This document shows positions 1 through 10,080 of a DNA stretch of 64,000 nt, in pieces. This DNA is from Adiantum capillus-veneris (Eukaryota > Streptophyta > Polypodiopsida > Polypodiales > Pteridaceae). Within the stretch, counting starts at the first letter, position 1. The number at the start of each line of letters is the position of its first letter. The notes under the pieces were generated by a model, which was given only the letters and a program-made list of their open reading frames with translations, did not search any database and was not told where the DNA came from. Where the stretch lies: assembly GCA_014529385.2 (NCBI GenBank), contig CM043952.1, positions 64,690,370 to 64,754,369 on the forward strand. The letters are read 5' to 3'. A program made the position numbers and the translations under genes.

Positions 1-63
1 GAAGGGCAACACGATGATGGTAGAGAGGGAGTTGGAGATGGAGATGGGTTGAGGATGAGACAT
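1..63 (-). CDS. Candidate 5' end of a gene leaving the left edge
   Basis: On the minus strand an ATG at 63-61 opens 21 codons to the window edge, reading MSHPQPISISNSLSTIIVLP and on. The stretch is Ser-rich and has no acidic residue. A clean TATA box lies about 96 nt upstream and the spacer is CT-rich, as plant 5' leaders often are. The arrangement TATA, short leader, ATG is what supports a real transcription unit; the peptide alone is too short to assign a function. An organellar transit peptide would fit the composition but is only a guess. It could equally be the leader of an LTR retrotransposon. No family is recognised. Confidence 0.3.
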   Translation of the reverse strand, partial: MSHPQPISISNSLSTIIVLPF

Positions 64-158
64 TGAGGGAGACAAGGTAACACTGGCGTTATAGCAAGAG
101 AGGTTTTGCTTCTAAGAACTTTTGTGTGTGTCTATCAAAAAGTGAGGGAAGAGGGGCC

Positions 159-166
159 TTTATATA
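159..166 (-). promoter_or_regulatory. TATA box candidate for the left-edge gene
   Basis: Read on the minus strand this is TATATAAA, within AGCCTATATAAAGGCC. A start site about 30 nt downstream would give a leader of roughly 65 nt before the ATG at 63. The match to the plant TATA consensus is good, but no other promoter element was identified. Confidence 0.4.
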
Positions 167-2090
167 GGCTCTCAAGAGCCAAAATCACAGGTTAAGAATA
201 GCAAAAAGTAGAGAGATAAGTTTGCACGCGTTCGCGGATTTTATTTTTTATTTTTTTTTGCGGGCACACATCTCAATGTGCTATTTGGAGTCTTTAATTC
301 TAGTAGAAGCTTGTCTTTTAAAAAAACAATCTCTAAACTTGATTCACTTCTCTTTTTTCTCTAAAAATACTCTCTCTTTTCTAAAAATACTCCTCCTCTT
401 CTAAATATACTCTCCCTTTTCTGAAAATATTACTTCTCTTCAAAAAATACTACTCATTTCCTAAAAAATACTCCTTCTTTCTTGAGGGTAAACTCTCATC
501 TTTAGAAATAGACTTGAGGTTTAAGTTTCCCATATCAACCTATATTTCCAAGAGAATAAAGGCCATAATTAATAGTTCAAGAGTCCAATTTTTTATGCGA
601 TTGTTCCGTTGGAATGCTTTATGACTTAACAAAATTCAAACCTTAAATACTTTTGCAAAGTAAATGACATAGTTTTTATTGAAAAATGTTGGGTACATTA
701 CATAGAGGAATGGCAATTGGTGGAGTATTCCGTGGATATTTTGGATGTCTGGGGGAAGGAGCTTTACAAAGAGAGGACTCATGGGTCTCTGATAGAGAAG
801 GGGTATTCTTCCATGCTCTAGGAAATTAATATGTGTATGAATAGTGAACACATGACCACCTTGAAGATAAGATCCATGTGCACATTGCACTAAATGAGGC
901 AAGATCTACACAATGCACATACATATTTTTTTGTAGCTTTTTCTTTAGAGATAGATGGAAAGGTGTGTAGATAATGATATCCTTCTTTACCATTCTTTGT
1001 TTCTATGAGACATAGTCTTACTTTCCCTTTTTCATAATATGGTTTAAAGGTCTTGATAAGGATTGAAAAAAATGTCTATGCCAAGAAGTGCCAGAAGGGA
1101 TTGTCCATCTACTGCCAAGCTAAATTACTCCTTAGTTAGAGTCCTACACTATTGCTAGTGTTGTTGGCAGTTTGTATCAATTTTTCCCTACAATTGATAT
1201 TTTGTACAAAATATTTTGATATTAATGATAATTAACTTTGGCAATTACTTGTTTGGTGCAAATGTCTCATCTTGTTGGTTTTCATTTTATAAGGCTTTTC
1301 TATGGTTAGATGAAAAAAGGTGTGTCAAAGTCATGCTCTCAATATTGTATGGTGTTTGTATGTTAAAAAAAGAAAGTGCTATCTTACCACAGTCTTATCA
1401 TGCCCTTGCTTTTATAACACTATAAGTAGTTCAAGATAGTTTTCAAAAATCACCCATATACACTTACAATGGGCAATACAGATAGAAATATGGGTAAGGA
1501 TACATGCTCCTCTTTCTCATTTCCTATGAGAAAGAACAAGGAGAAGAAGAAAAAGAGAAAAGAGGATGGGTAGAAGACCATAGAGGAGGAGAAGGTAGAG
1601 GAAGAAGTAGAAGAGAAGGTAGGGGCATAGTTTGAACTCATTTTCATCATCTCAACTCTTAGGCCCTCCACGTGTAGATCTAGAAGATGACATGGATTTT
1701 GCTATGGGGTTTGACATGCTTATTTCAACAAAATTAGATGGGACCAAACATGCAGAGACATATCCAAGGACTGCCACAATTGCAACAAAAATTGAAAGAC
1801 CACATTAGAAGTTACAGGAGACAATGAAATTAAAACAATGAAAGCCTTTGGTTAAATTTACTTGTATTTGCTTAATTTATAATCAAAATGTTGATTTACA
1901 AAAAGGGACATTGTAAATTCTTGACAAAATGTTATGTGCTCTTTGAAAAATGTTCCACCTCATATCTCTTTTGAGTTGTTTTGCAACATGTCTACAAAGT
2001 TTCTAGAAAGGAAGCCTATGAATTGCCACAATGAGTGCCTTCTGTGCTCTCCTAATCTCTCTGAAGCATATCACTCTGTGCTTCCTCCCT
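167..2090. other. Unassigned AT-rich sequence
   Basis: No reading frame in this stretch resembles a known family, and the short open frames overlap one another on both strands without motifs. It contains one degenerate short-repeat patch (listed separately) and a purine-rich patch near 1530-1625. No terminal repeats, primer-binding site or RNA gene were recognised. Confidence 0.5.
345..490 (+). repeat. Degenerate short tandem repeat (about 22-25 bp unit)
   Basis: Units of the form CTCTCTTTTCTAAAAATACT recur five to six times with small changes: TCTAAAAATACTC, TCTAAATATACTC, CTGAAAATATTAC, CAAAAAATACTAC and CTAAAAAATACTCC. The pattern alternates a pyrimidine block with an A-rich block. No coding meaning is apparent. 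Confidence 0.6.
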
Positions 2091-2109
2091 AAATTGTATA
2101 AACCCTCAC

Positions 2110-3350
2110 TTGTGGCACGCCTAGTTTGTTCCTACAATGGATAAATTTCTGAAAATGCCTCTAAATGGATCCACATTGAACTCTACCCTATACTTTTAGC
2201 TCAAATACAACACCTTAATGACTCACTCTCCCTAATTAGGGACCTCCACATTACTCCGTCCCCACCAAATTCACTCCTTTTCACCTTTGATGTAGACTCC
2301 CTCTACCCTAGCGTCCCCATTTAACAAGGGATCCATGCCCTTGAAACCACCATTTGTGAACACTTTGACCCCCCAAAACTAATTTCATAATCTCCCTTGC
2401 TACCCTCATCCTTACAAAAACATTACATCCAACTCAAAGAAAAGGTTTTCAAGAAAATCAAGGGTACAACTATGGGTTCTAATTTTGCCATAGTATATGC
2501 ATTTTTATATCTTTGTCACCTTGAATCCCAGTCCACACTCCTTAAAGACCCCCACTTCACATACTACAAAAGATTTATAGATGATGCTTTTGGAATGTGG
2601 ATAGACACACTTGAATCCTTGACTTCTAGACTCAACACATATGTCGGACCTCTCCTTGACCACATCACTATTACCCCTTCCATTTGACATACAAAGCTTC
2701 TATACACTTCTATAATGGACAAAAAAATTGAACCAAAGGGATCCTTGCCTCCAACCTACCAAAAACCACTTAATAGCTTCCATTACCATGGAATTCTTGG
2801 CATCCCACCCACCAAAAAATAGCCTTCATTAAAATAAAACTCCCACGATACATCAAGATAGAGAGAGCCATCCTGCATATACACTTCTATAAGGGACAAA
2901 ACTTTTTAACCAAAGGGATCCTTGCCTCCAACTGCTACCAAAATCCACTTAATAGCTTCCACTACCATGGAATTCTTGGCATCCCACCCACCAAAAAATA
3001 GCCTTCATTAAAAGGAAACTCCAACGATACATCGTGAGAGAGAGTGCCATCCTTGATATACACTTCTAGAAGGGACAATACTTTTTAACCAAAGGGATCC
3101 TTGCCTCCAACTTCTACCAAAAACCACTTGATAGCTTTCACTACCATGGAATTCTTGGCATCCCACCCACCAAAAAATAACCTTCTTTAAAACAAAACTC
3201 CAATGATACATCATGAGAGAGAGTGCCTTTGAGAATTATCTTCACACTAGAAATAGTTTCTTCATTAGACTAAGAAAATAGGGCTACCCTAAAAGGATTC
3301 TCCTTAAAGTGTTTTGCTCAATCTCATACCTAGAACGAAACAAACTCTTA
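2110..3350 (+). pseudogene. Penelope-like element reverse transcriptase, decayed
   Basis: The plus-strand reading shows hallmarks of Penelope-type reverse transcriptases in order. LFTFDVDSLYPSVP lies near 2278-2320 (catalytic motif A). GTTMGSNFAIVYA lies near 2463 (the GTxMGxxxAxxYA block typical of this class). YKRFIDDAFGMW lies near 2562-2600 (motif C with IDD). YHGILGIPPTKK follows near 2780 and is repeated. RGYPKRILLKVF lies near 3280. These enzymes copy element RNA at chromosomal breaks and, unlike LTR elements, are often paired with a GIY-YIG nuclease; none was found downstream. The frame is broken by stops (one right after the FDV motif) and by an internal triplication, so this copy is dead. 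Family assignment is fairly secure; the lineage within Penelope-like elements is not resolved. Confidence 0.75.
2701..3235 (+). repeat. 177-179 bp segment in three tandem copies inside the RT remnant
   Basis: The block starting TATACACTTCTA occurs at 2701, 2878 and 3057. Each copy runs through ACCAAAGGGATCCTTGCCTC, CTACCATGGAATTCTTGGCA and a GAGAGAG-containing end. Each encodes the same reverse-transcriptase segment (HGILGIPPTKK), so the repeat unit is coding sequence rather than satellite. The copies differ by scattered substitutions and small indels. Confidence 0.85.
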
Positions 3351-3368
3351 AACAAACCCCCAGACACA

Positions 3369-3370
<2 letters not shown>

Positions 3371-3401
<31 letters not shown>
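3371..3401 (+). repeat. Poly-C tract (31 C)
   Basis: An uninterrupted run of 31 C. The opposite strand is a G run able to form a quadruplex. The exact length is unreliable in any sequencing method. Confidence 0.85.
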
Positions 3402-3947
3402 ACCATCTTAAAATCACTATTTACTCCCGAAACTAGAAAGCTTAACCCTTCCACAGTTATCAAAAAACCAATTCACCAAGCTTGTACAAATTCACCCACA
3501 CTTGCACACCATAGCAAACCTATCACCTGATGGACCACTGGGCCAAGTTTACAAACAATCCTTACAAAAAATTCACTTGTTTAAACACGTGATTATACTC
3601 CAACTCACCTTTCCCTAACCCTTCTTATTTTTGCAAGAGTAATTTTGGAGCAATTTTTGACATACCTTGCCCCCTGGTCTTAGTTGACATCTTGATCTTT
3701 TTTTTCGAAACATATCCATACCCCTTGTAAGCAGGTGTCTTCCCATGCTCCCCTTTGACACCCTTATTTTTAGTTATGATGTCTCCTACCCATCTTTTTA
3801 CCCGATGTTTTTTACCCCAAGTGGTTGTATATCCATATTTAAAATCACTCAAAGTTTTACCCGCTCCAATATCTTAAAATTTGTAAATAAATTTGTTTTT
3901 AGTTCAAAAGTCATACTCTAAACTGCCTTTTGTGTACCCTTCTTCCA
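3402..3947. other. Unassigned sequence after the Penelope remnant
   Basis: The plus strand contains no recognised GIY-YIG nuclease motifs, although this is where one would sit in an intact element. Stops occur in all plus frames. A 75-codon minus frame (3852-3625) is Lys-rich without motifs and is not supported as a gene. Confidence 0.45.
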
Positions 3948-3972
3948 CCCCCCCCCCCCCCCCCCCCCCCCC
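3948..3972 (+). repeat. Poly-C tract (25 C) followed by interrupted C and CA repeats
   Basis: A run of 25 C is followed by a G, more C blocks and then a CACACA tract to about 4017. It sits in the context CTTCCACCC, similar to the other poly-C sites nearby. Confidence 0.85.
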
Positions 3973-4316
3973 GCCCCCCCACCCACCCCCAAAATACACA
4001 CACACACACACACACACCATAAATCAACACACAGAGACACACCATAAATCAACACACACAGAAACACTTAAAAGACCCAATTTCCCTCCATAAGTGTATA
4101 GATCACCATTTTCTAGACTTAAAACATTATTGATAGTCCACCTTTCCAAAATTCAAAACTCTTTCCCCCCTCTTTTTTCAAAAAAGCTCGCTCCTAAGTC
4201 ACCCCCCCTTCTTGAATCTATATAAACTCTCCTCCCCCTCCCCACAAACTTCCTCCCTTTCCAACCTTCCTCAAGTATCACTGATGAGCTCTAGTAAGAG
4301 CAAAATCCATTTGGTC

Positions 4317-4401
4317 ATCTACAACCCATCACCTTCCCCCCCCCAGCCCCTCCTATTATACATATGTGTTAGCACGCCTTGCATATTTAGTTAATTTAGT
4401 T
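4317..4401 (+). repeat. Dispersed module with C tract, copy 1 of 2
   Basis: The sequence TCATCTACAACCCATCACCT, then a nine-C run, then TATTATACATA and ATATTTAGTTAATTTAGTTT, recurs at 5596-5705 with a 28-C run in place of nine C. It therefore looks like a repeat border or terminal module whose C tract has expanded in one copy. Confidence 0.7.
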
Positions 4402-5121
4402 TCAAGACAAAAATGACAAGGATGAGGAAGAAAATTCACCCATTCACCTCAATCTTAGCCTGGAGGACATTACCCCACTTGAACCTACTAAACCCCACAA
4501 AAAACCCACTTCAAACCTCTGAATCACCCTCAATACCATCATACCCAACCCTCCTTCACCTAATTGGTCATTACTCTCTTCTAGCCTTCACCCCAGTTCC
4601 TTGCCCTCTCTTGATCTTACACTTATACCCCCCACCAAAGGCCCCTCCCTCTCCCTTAAAAAGCCAAAGGAGTTCAACGACATCATCACCTTCTCAACCT
4701 TGGAGTTCCAAAAGCTCCACAAATGGATGTGCAAAACCAGTGCCTTGAGGGCATTACCCTATTAGTTAATTTAGTTTCAAGACAAAAATTACAAGGATGA
4801 GGAAGAAAATTCACCCATTCACCTCAATCTTAGCCTGGAGGACATTACCCCACTTGAACCTACTAAACCCCACAAAAAACCCACTTCAAACCTCAGAATT
4901 ACCCTCAATACCATCATACCCAACCCTCCTTCACCTAATTGGTCATTACTCTCTTCTAGCCTTCACCCCACTTCCTTGCCATCTCTTGATCTTACACTTA
5001 TACCCCCCACCAAAGGCCCCTCCCTCTCCCTTAAAAAGCCAAAGGATTTCAACGACATCATCACCTTCTCAACCTTGGAGTTCCAAAAGCTCCACAAATG
5101 GATATGCAAAACCAGTGCCTT
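4387..5121 (+). repeat. 375-bp-period tandem duplication
   Basis: Copy 1 (4387 to about 4743) and copy 2 (4762 to about 5121) both begin TTAGTTAATTTAGTTTCAAG. They run nearly identically through GAGGAAGAAAATTCACCCAT to AAAACCAGTGCCTT, then diverge. Differences are few substitutions. The duplicated block holds the start of the coding-like sequence described in the next entry. Confidence 0.85.
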
Positions 5122-5531
5122 CATCATGCATCTTGAAGAACTACATAAGCAAAATATTGCACCTAATAGCCTCAATATGAAGCCCCCTCGTCAACAACTT
5201 GAAGACACACAAGCTCAAGCCCTCCTCGAATGCAAAGTCTACCTCTCTTACAATTCAATACCAATTGGATTCCACCCAAGCCCCCATCCAAGCTAACACG
5301 CTCCTTCTCCAAAACCTCAACACGTCATTGAATGAGTACCACTTTCATGTAGCACACCACCTTGCTAGCCTCACAAAAAATCTCTCTCTTATTTCCCTAC
5401 CCCTTGTAAACACCACCGAATGGCAACACCACCTAAAAGAATGGAGAGACTCCTCTTTGCAACAATTTTTTTCTCTCATCATGAAAACGCACATAGTGAA
5501 CACACATCTAACCACCATCAAAGGAGAATAA
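4403..5531 (+). pseudogene. Decayed coding-like region of unknown family
   Basis: One plus frame reads an acidic, Pro/Leu-rich stretch (DEEENSPIHLNLSLEDITPL) in both tandem copies. In copy 2 it continues through KKPKDFNDIITFSTLEFQKL into LHKWICKTSAFIMHLEELHK. Further helical sequence follows in the neighbouring frame to about 5531 (HVAHHLASLTKNLSLISLPL, EWRDSSLQQFFSLIMKTHIV). The helical Leu-rich pattern would suit a coiled-coil ORF1 of a non-LTR or Penelope-type element, and the RT remnant lies just upstream. No catalytic motif is visible and homology is not recognised, so the assignment is only contextual. Confidence 0.35.
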
Positions 5532-5615
5532 GCCAAGAAATCTAGAAAGTGCACCATTGACACAAATTCTGAAGAAATAACACATCTTCTTTTGTCATCT
5601 ACAACCCACCACCTT

Positions 5616-5643
5616 CCCCCCCCCCCCCCCCCCCCCCCCCCCC
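5616..5643 (+). repeat. Poly-C tract (28 C) within the second module copy
   Basis: A run of 28 C, then CGCCCCCCGCCCC. It occupies the same position in the repeated module (5596-5705) as the nine-C run near 4336, which indicates C-tract expansion. Confidence 0.85.
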
Positions 5644-5705
5644 GCCCCCCGCCCCTCTTATTTTACATAAGTATTACACACGCTTGGGATATTTAGTTAA
5701 TTTAA

Positions 5706-6336
5706 TTTGTTTTTGTTTTAGAGTTGAATTTTTTTAGGTTTCCAAATTCCAAACTTTTAGGGTACCCCAAGACTAGTTTCCAAAGACCAAAGGACCACAA
5801 AGACCTGACTTCTGAGAGACTTGATTAGGGGAAAAAAGGGATAAGTTGCACTAATCCAAAGTAAGCTTGTAAGAGACTACCTTGAGAGTTTTGAGTGAGC
5901 CTTAACCATGACAAATCATCCACCACAGGGTTTTCTACTCCATTTGAAGACATGAAAAATGCAAGAAATGTTGCAATGCCGACAACACTGGTATTGGGAG
6001 AATACATAGAGGAGAGGCATCTTCTGATTAAAAAACCGAACGTGAGATTCATCAAAACCAATGAATCCATGAGAATTTTGATGGATTATTCTCATGAGGG
6101 CTTGCATAGGTTCACAAACGAAGATCCGTACACCTTCTACAAGTGTGTATAGCCCTATGGGAGAGAGTTGACAGATCATAAGAACCTCTATGCATTCACG
6201 TATATAGATGCCCATGGAGTTCAAGTTTTGATGGTAGATAAGCATGGAATGAGTACAAACTTCTCGATTTAATTGACCTAGAGAGATATATACGTACAAG
6301 GGTACTCCAATCTCTACTTACTTTCAACCAAAAGCA
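5706..6336 (+). other. Unassigned; broken open frame 5889-6272
   Basis: A plus frame from about 5889 reads with one internal stop near 6150 to 6272, for example LVLGEYIEERHLLIKKPNVR and FTYIDAHGVQVLMVDKHGMS. It lies just upstream of gypsy gag debris and may be leader or flanking coding sequence of that element, but no family is recognised. A minus-strand frame of 127 codons (6299-5916) overlaps it and has no motif. Confidence 0.3.
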
Positions 6337-7420
6337 ATGCCAGAGACGCGCAATCCAGAGAGGATTCCATCGAGATTTTCTTTAAGACAAGAGGAGAGAA
6401 TGAGAGACGTCGTTCAAAGAGACCATGAACTAGTTAGATTGATGACTAGACCACAACAATTAAGACCATATCAAGTGGCAAAATGTGTTAAGACAAAGTA
6501 TAATGGGTTAGGGGATCCATAGACTCATGTCTCACTCTTCAAACAAGTTTTGAGAGCTGAACAGATTGCAGATTTCCACACTCAGTACGAAGGATTTGGG
6601 TTGACATTAGAAGGAACAACCTCCTAGACTTGCTTGCTTCCAACCACTAAACATAGATGATTTTTTAAACATAGCATAACTCTTGCAAGAATTCATAGAG
6701 GATTTCTCAAAAAGGGGAATCAAGCACAACACGGTGTCACAGATCTATGCTTTCAAGTAGAAAAAGAATGAGAAAGTGAAGAAAGATTTTCTTTGCTTCA
6801 AACAATACATAGAGAGATGTCCTTTGAGAGAGCTACTGCAAGAGGAGATATTTTCAGTTCTCTTCATTGAGGGCTTGAGAAATGAGACTCAAAAAAAGGA
6901 CCTACATTTGAAAGGATGCATGAGGTTTGAGAAAGTCACAAGAGAAGCTCTATATCTAGTTGACAATTTAAGGCCTATGGAGAGGTGACTGAAGATACAG
7001 AAAACACAACTAGTAGTAGCTCATCTCCAACGAGAGAATCCGCAACAAAACGAGATGTCAAAGTTTTTATGAAAAGACGAGCATTGATGATCAAGTGGTC
7101 AAAGAGGCGATTAGAAGAATAAGCCAAGGCTACAGTCAGTACCTAAATGTACAACGACCTCAATTGAGGAGATGTGAGACTTGTGGAGGGGATCATCCCA
7201 CTCCTACTCTACCAATGCATGTTCCACAACCCATGAAAAACCAGTACTCCATGGATGCAAATATGATCATATTCATAGCTAATCAATAGTATGGTTCAAA
7301 GACCATCCTCACCAGACAAAAACAACCAACAGTCGAATCACCAGTTATACAACAAAAAGGTCCATGCTATGAATGTGGAGGTAACCATTGGGCACAAGGT
7401 TGCCTAAACAAGGGTCGATG
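6337..7420 (+). pseudogene. Ty3/gypsy gag remnant with zinc-knuckle debris (element G1)
   Basis: The frame beginning MPETRNPERIPSRFSLRQEE passes through a stop at about 6520 into THVSLFKQVLRAEQIADFHT. After a frameshift it reads FKQYIERCPLRELLQEEIFS to about 6988. This matches the retrotransposon gag capsid fold as used in plant gypsy elements (FKQYIERCP followed by LIEGLRxxTxKDL). Cys/His-rich patches follow: CETCGGDHPT at about 7170 and CYECGGNHWAQGC at about 7357-7395. The second fits CX2CX4HX4C and would bind RNA. Several stops and frame changes make this copy inactive. Confidence 0.7.
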
Positions 7421-8770
7421 AATAGAAATCTTTGGATTCTTTGATGTTTGTGAGAGATCATCTACTCCACCATTGTACTAAGAATCCAAACTAGAAGGGG
7501 AAAGCAACAAAGAACATTGTAGGAGTGATGCCTTCATCAAGTGGATCCGAGCTAGAACCCACAATTCCTTTAAAGGTGATGACTCAAGCTCAAGCTCAAG
7601 AATCTTTCAAAAACAAACCAGCTGAGAAACCCACGTTGCCACCTCAAAAATAATTGAAAACATATCAGTGAGAACTGATAGAAAAAGGGAAAAAATGAAA
7701 GGGAAGAGACTGTAGGAGAAAACAACTTTGGAAATTGAATTGAACTAAACCAAAGAAGAGCTTAAATGTGAGCAAGAAAGTAAGAAAAACGCAAAGAGAC
7801 TGAAAGAGTCAAAGATTGACTCAAGTGGTTTGGTCTTGGTCGAGAAAGTCAATGAGCACTTAGATGCAATATTGCAAGTATATGATGCAAGGCTCAACCA
7901 AACTCGGGAGCAAAGACTGTTGGCATACCCGCATCAGAATATGAATCCAAAAGAATAGAAGTCTACAAAAGACTTGTTGAAACTGCTCAAGCCTTGATGG
8001 AGCCGGGAGGTTCAAAATCTCCTAAGCCTGTAATGCATGATCTGGGAAAAGAAAACACAAGAAAACAAGGAGAAACAACACATGTGAAAAGTATATGATT
8101 CAAGCATTCTGTGATAGATGTGGAAAAGATCAGCTGCTCATAAATTTTGATCAAAATCTAGACAACAAAATCAAACCCAAAACAACAAACAAGGAAGAAC
8201 TAAGGACCAAGAAGGTGGTGGCAAACACAATAGATGAAGGAAGATCTTTAGAGATGCAGTCAATTCCTGAAGTGGACAAGTCGTGGGGCCACAATCCTCA
8301 TGAAAATCAATCAAAAACCAAAAAGATGGTAGTGTTTCCTTACAGTGAGCACCTATCCCTGAAATCAACATGGAACATGAATTTTTTGAGGAAATATACA
8401 ATCTCTATACGAAGATGTCGGGTTTGAAGCATCTATAGAGAGAAAACCACACTCTCTAAGGATTTTTCCATCTTTTATAGGAGATCTCAAAACAAAATCT
8501 GAGGTTAGAGTGGTACCTTCTTAGTGGATAGCAACATGAAAAATGACGAACACCAAGAGTTTACTCGAATTGATGTTTTGTTCTATACAATGCACACTTT
8601 CTCTCTCAAAGTTGTTGAAAAGTAGACCGCATTTATAAAACCAAATGAAAAAACACCTGGAAAAGATGGGGTTGAAAATCCCTTCACACGACCAACTTGC
8701 ATATGAACGCATGGATGAAACTTTGCCTAAGAAGCCACAGGCAAAGCCGGTACAAGTGAATAATGTGGGT
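7421..8770 (+). other. Decayed gag-protease linker of G1
   Basis: The stretch is Lys/Glu-rich in changing plus frames (for example a 110-codon frame at 8095-8427) and has no domain motif. Its position between zinc-knuckle debris and the protease-like segment suggests spacer sequence of the same gypsy remnant. No independent gene is supported. Confidence 0.4.
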
Positions 8771-9480
8771 GACTATTGAGAAGGAGAAGAAGGGAACATC
8801 ACCTTACCACTCAAGTACAAGGGAGTGAAAACAATAGCCCTACTTGATAATGGGGCTGGAATAGCCCTAGCTACAAAGGAAATCTGGTAGAAATGGGGAA
8901 GACCAGTTCTTAGAAACTCGCGCATGAAAGTGCAATCAATCGACAGGTATGTGGAAAGACCCTTGGGAATATTGGAACAAGTAATAGTATTCCATACGGG
9001 ATAGAATACAAACATACCTTTGCAATAGTAAATTTTGGAAAAGGCAACAATTTTGAAGCTATTTTGGGACGGCCATTCATGTGTCAAGTCAAAATGGTTC
9101 AAGATTGGGGCGATGACAACCTCTACTTGCGGCATAAAGAAGTCAAAACCCAGGTCAACACCAAGGATCATAGTTACAGGGATGTAAACCAAACTCCAAT
9201 AGAAGACTTTGCAGTCACTACGCACGACAAAACACAAGTGCCTACTTGGATAGTGAAGGATGCTCACATTTGTATATGCAGGGCATCAGAATGTGGGAGT
9301 CTTAAAAAGGAAGATTGCATCCTAGAGTGTTCAATAGAAGATGAATCTTACATTAAGGAACCATTTCAAGAGGAGTTATTTGGACCCTTTGGATGGAATC
9401 AAATACTGGCGACTCTTGATGTCTACATAAATGAGGTGACTAACACCACATTTTTACGACAAAGATGGATATGATATAAG
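8771..9480 (+). pseudogene. Gypsy aspartic-protease region of G1
   Basis: The plus reading VKTIALLDNGAGIALATKEI (about 8826-8890) has the retropepsin layout hydrophobic-hydrophobic-D-x-G-A, with Asn in place of Ser/Thr. Further on, GRPFMCQVKMVQDWGDDNLY (9068-9127) matches the conserved ILGRPFL...DWG region that closes this domain in plant gypsy polyproteins. Stops at about 8888 and 9003 and a frame change near 9060 break it. The 136-codon open frame at 9064-9474 is the best preserved piece. A Cys-rich patch (CICRASECGSLKKEDC) follows. No reverse transcriptase follows on this strand. Confidence 0.65.
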
Positions 9481-9490
9481 GCCATTTCTA

Positions 9491-10080
9491 ATGGTATCGG
9501 CAGTCCAAGAAACTAAAAACCTCCCTAAAGCTATTGAAATAGAACTGGTAAGCGATTGCCAACGAATTGTGGATGAAGTTTCTATATGGGACCCTCCACA
9601 TGATGCTGAAGGCGAACTTTCAAGTAGCTATGACATAACTCCCTTATTTACGATAAAGGTGTTGAAGGAAGCTCATGAGGTTTGTGAGTGTCAAAGAAAA
9701 AAAGGTCATATAGATAGCTATGACATGGAGCATTGTGCCAAAGTGAAAAAAAGGAAGCAGAGAAACCACGAGAATATGTCATCATCAATATACCTGAAGA
9801 ATCAACAGAATCTGATTCAAAGTAGCGGACTCCAAAAAAAAGTACAAATGAAAGCAGATGAAGGAAAAGAGTTTCCAATTTTGGAATCAAAGGTCCAACA
9901 AACAAAACATCGAAGGAAGAACAAGGATAAGGAAGAAGACTGATTGTCTCCTATGATGATCAAATTTAGCATAAGTGAAGAAATAAGACTCAAAATCACA
10001 TGTTCAGCTCTGATAGATCCATAAGAGACAAAGAATCTAGTATCTTATGGAACGTGGATAATGATGGGAAATCTTCCAAT
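9491..10080 (+). pseudogene. Second protease-like segment downstream of G1
   Basis: A 150-codon open frame (9491-9943) is charged and ends in a Lys-rich tail (KHRRKNKDKEED). After its stop, in a neighbouring frame, ITCSALIDP, a stop, and TKNLVSYGTW appear at about 9990-10055. This again resembles a retropepsin active-site loop (ALIDxGxTKNxIS). Two protease-like loops about 1.2 kb apart may mean two fused elements or one duplicated domain. Function is lost. Confidence 0.4.

Noticed and set aside
3402-3900. GIY-YIG endonuclease downstream of the Penelope RT
   Set aside because: Neither plus-strand frame shows the GIY or YIG motifs or the following Arg/His pattern.
5916-6299. 127-codon minus-strand frame
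   Set aside because: It overlaps a plus-strand frame of similar quality, has no motif and shows no promoter or neighbouring gene.
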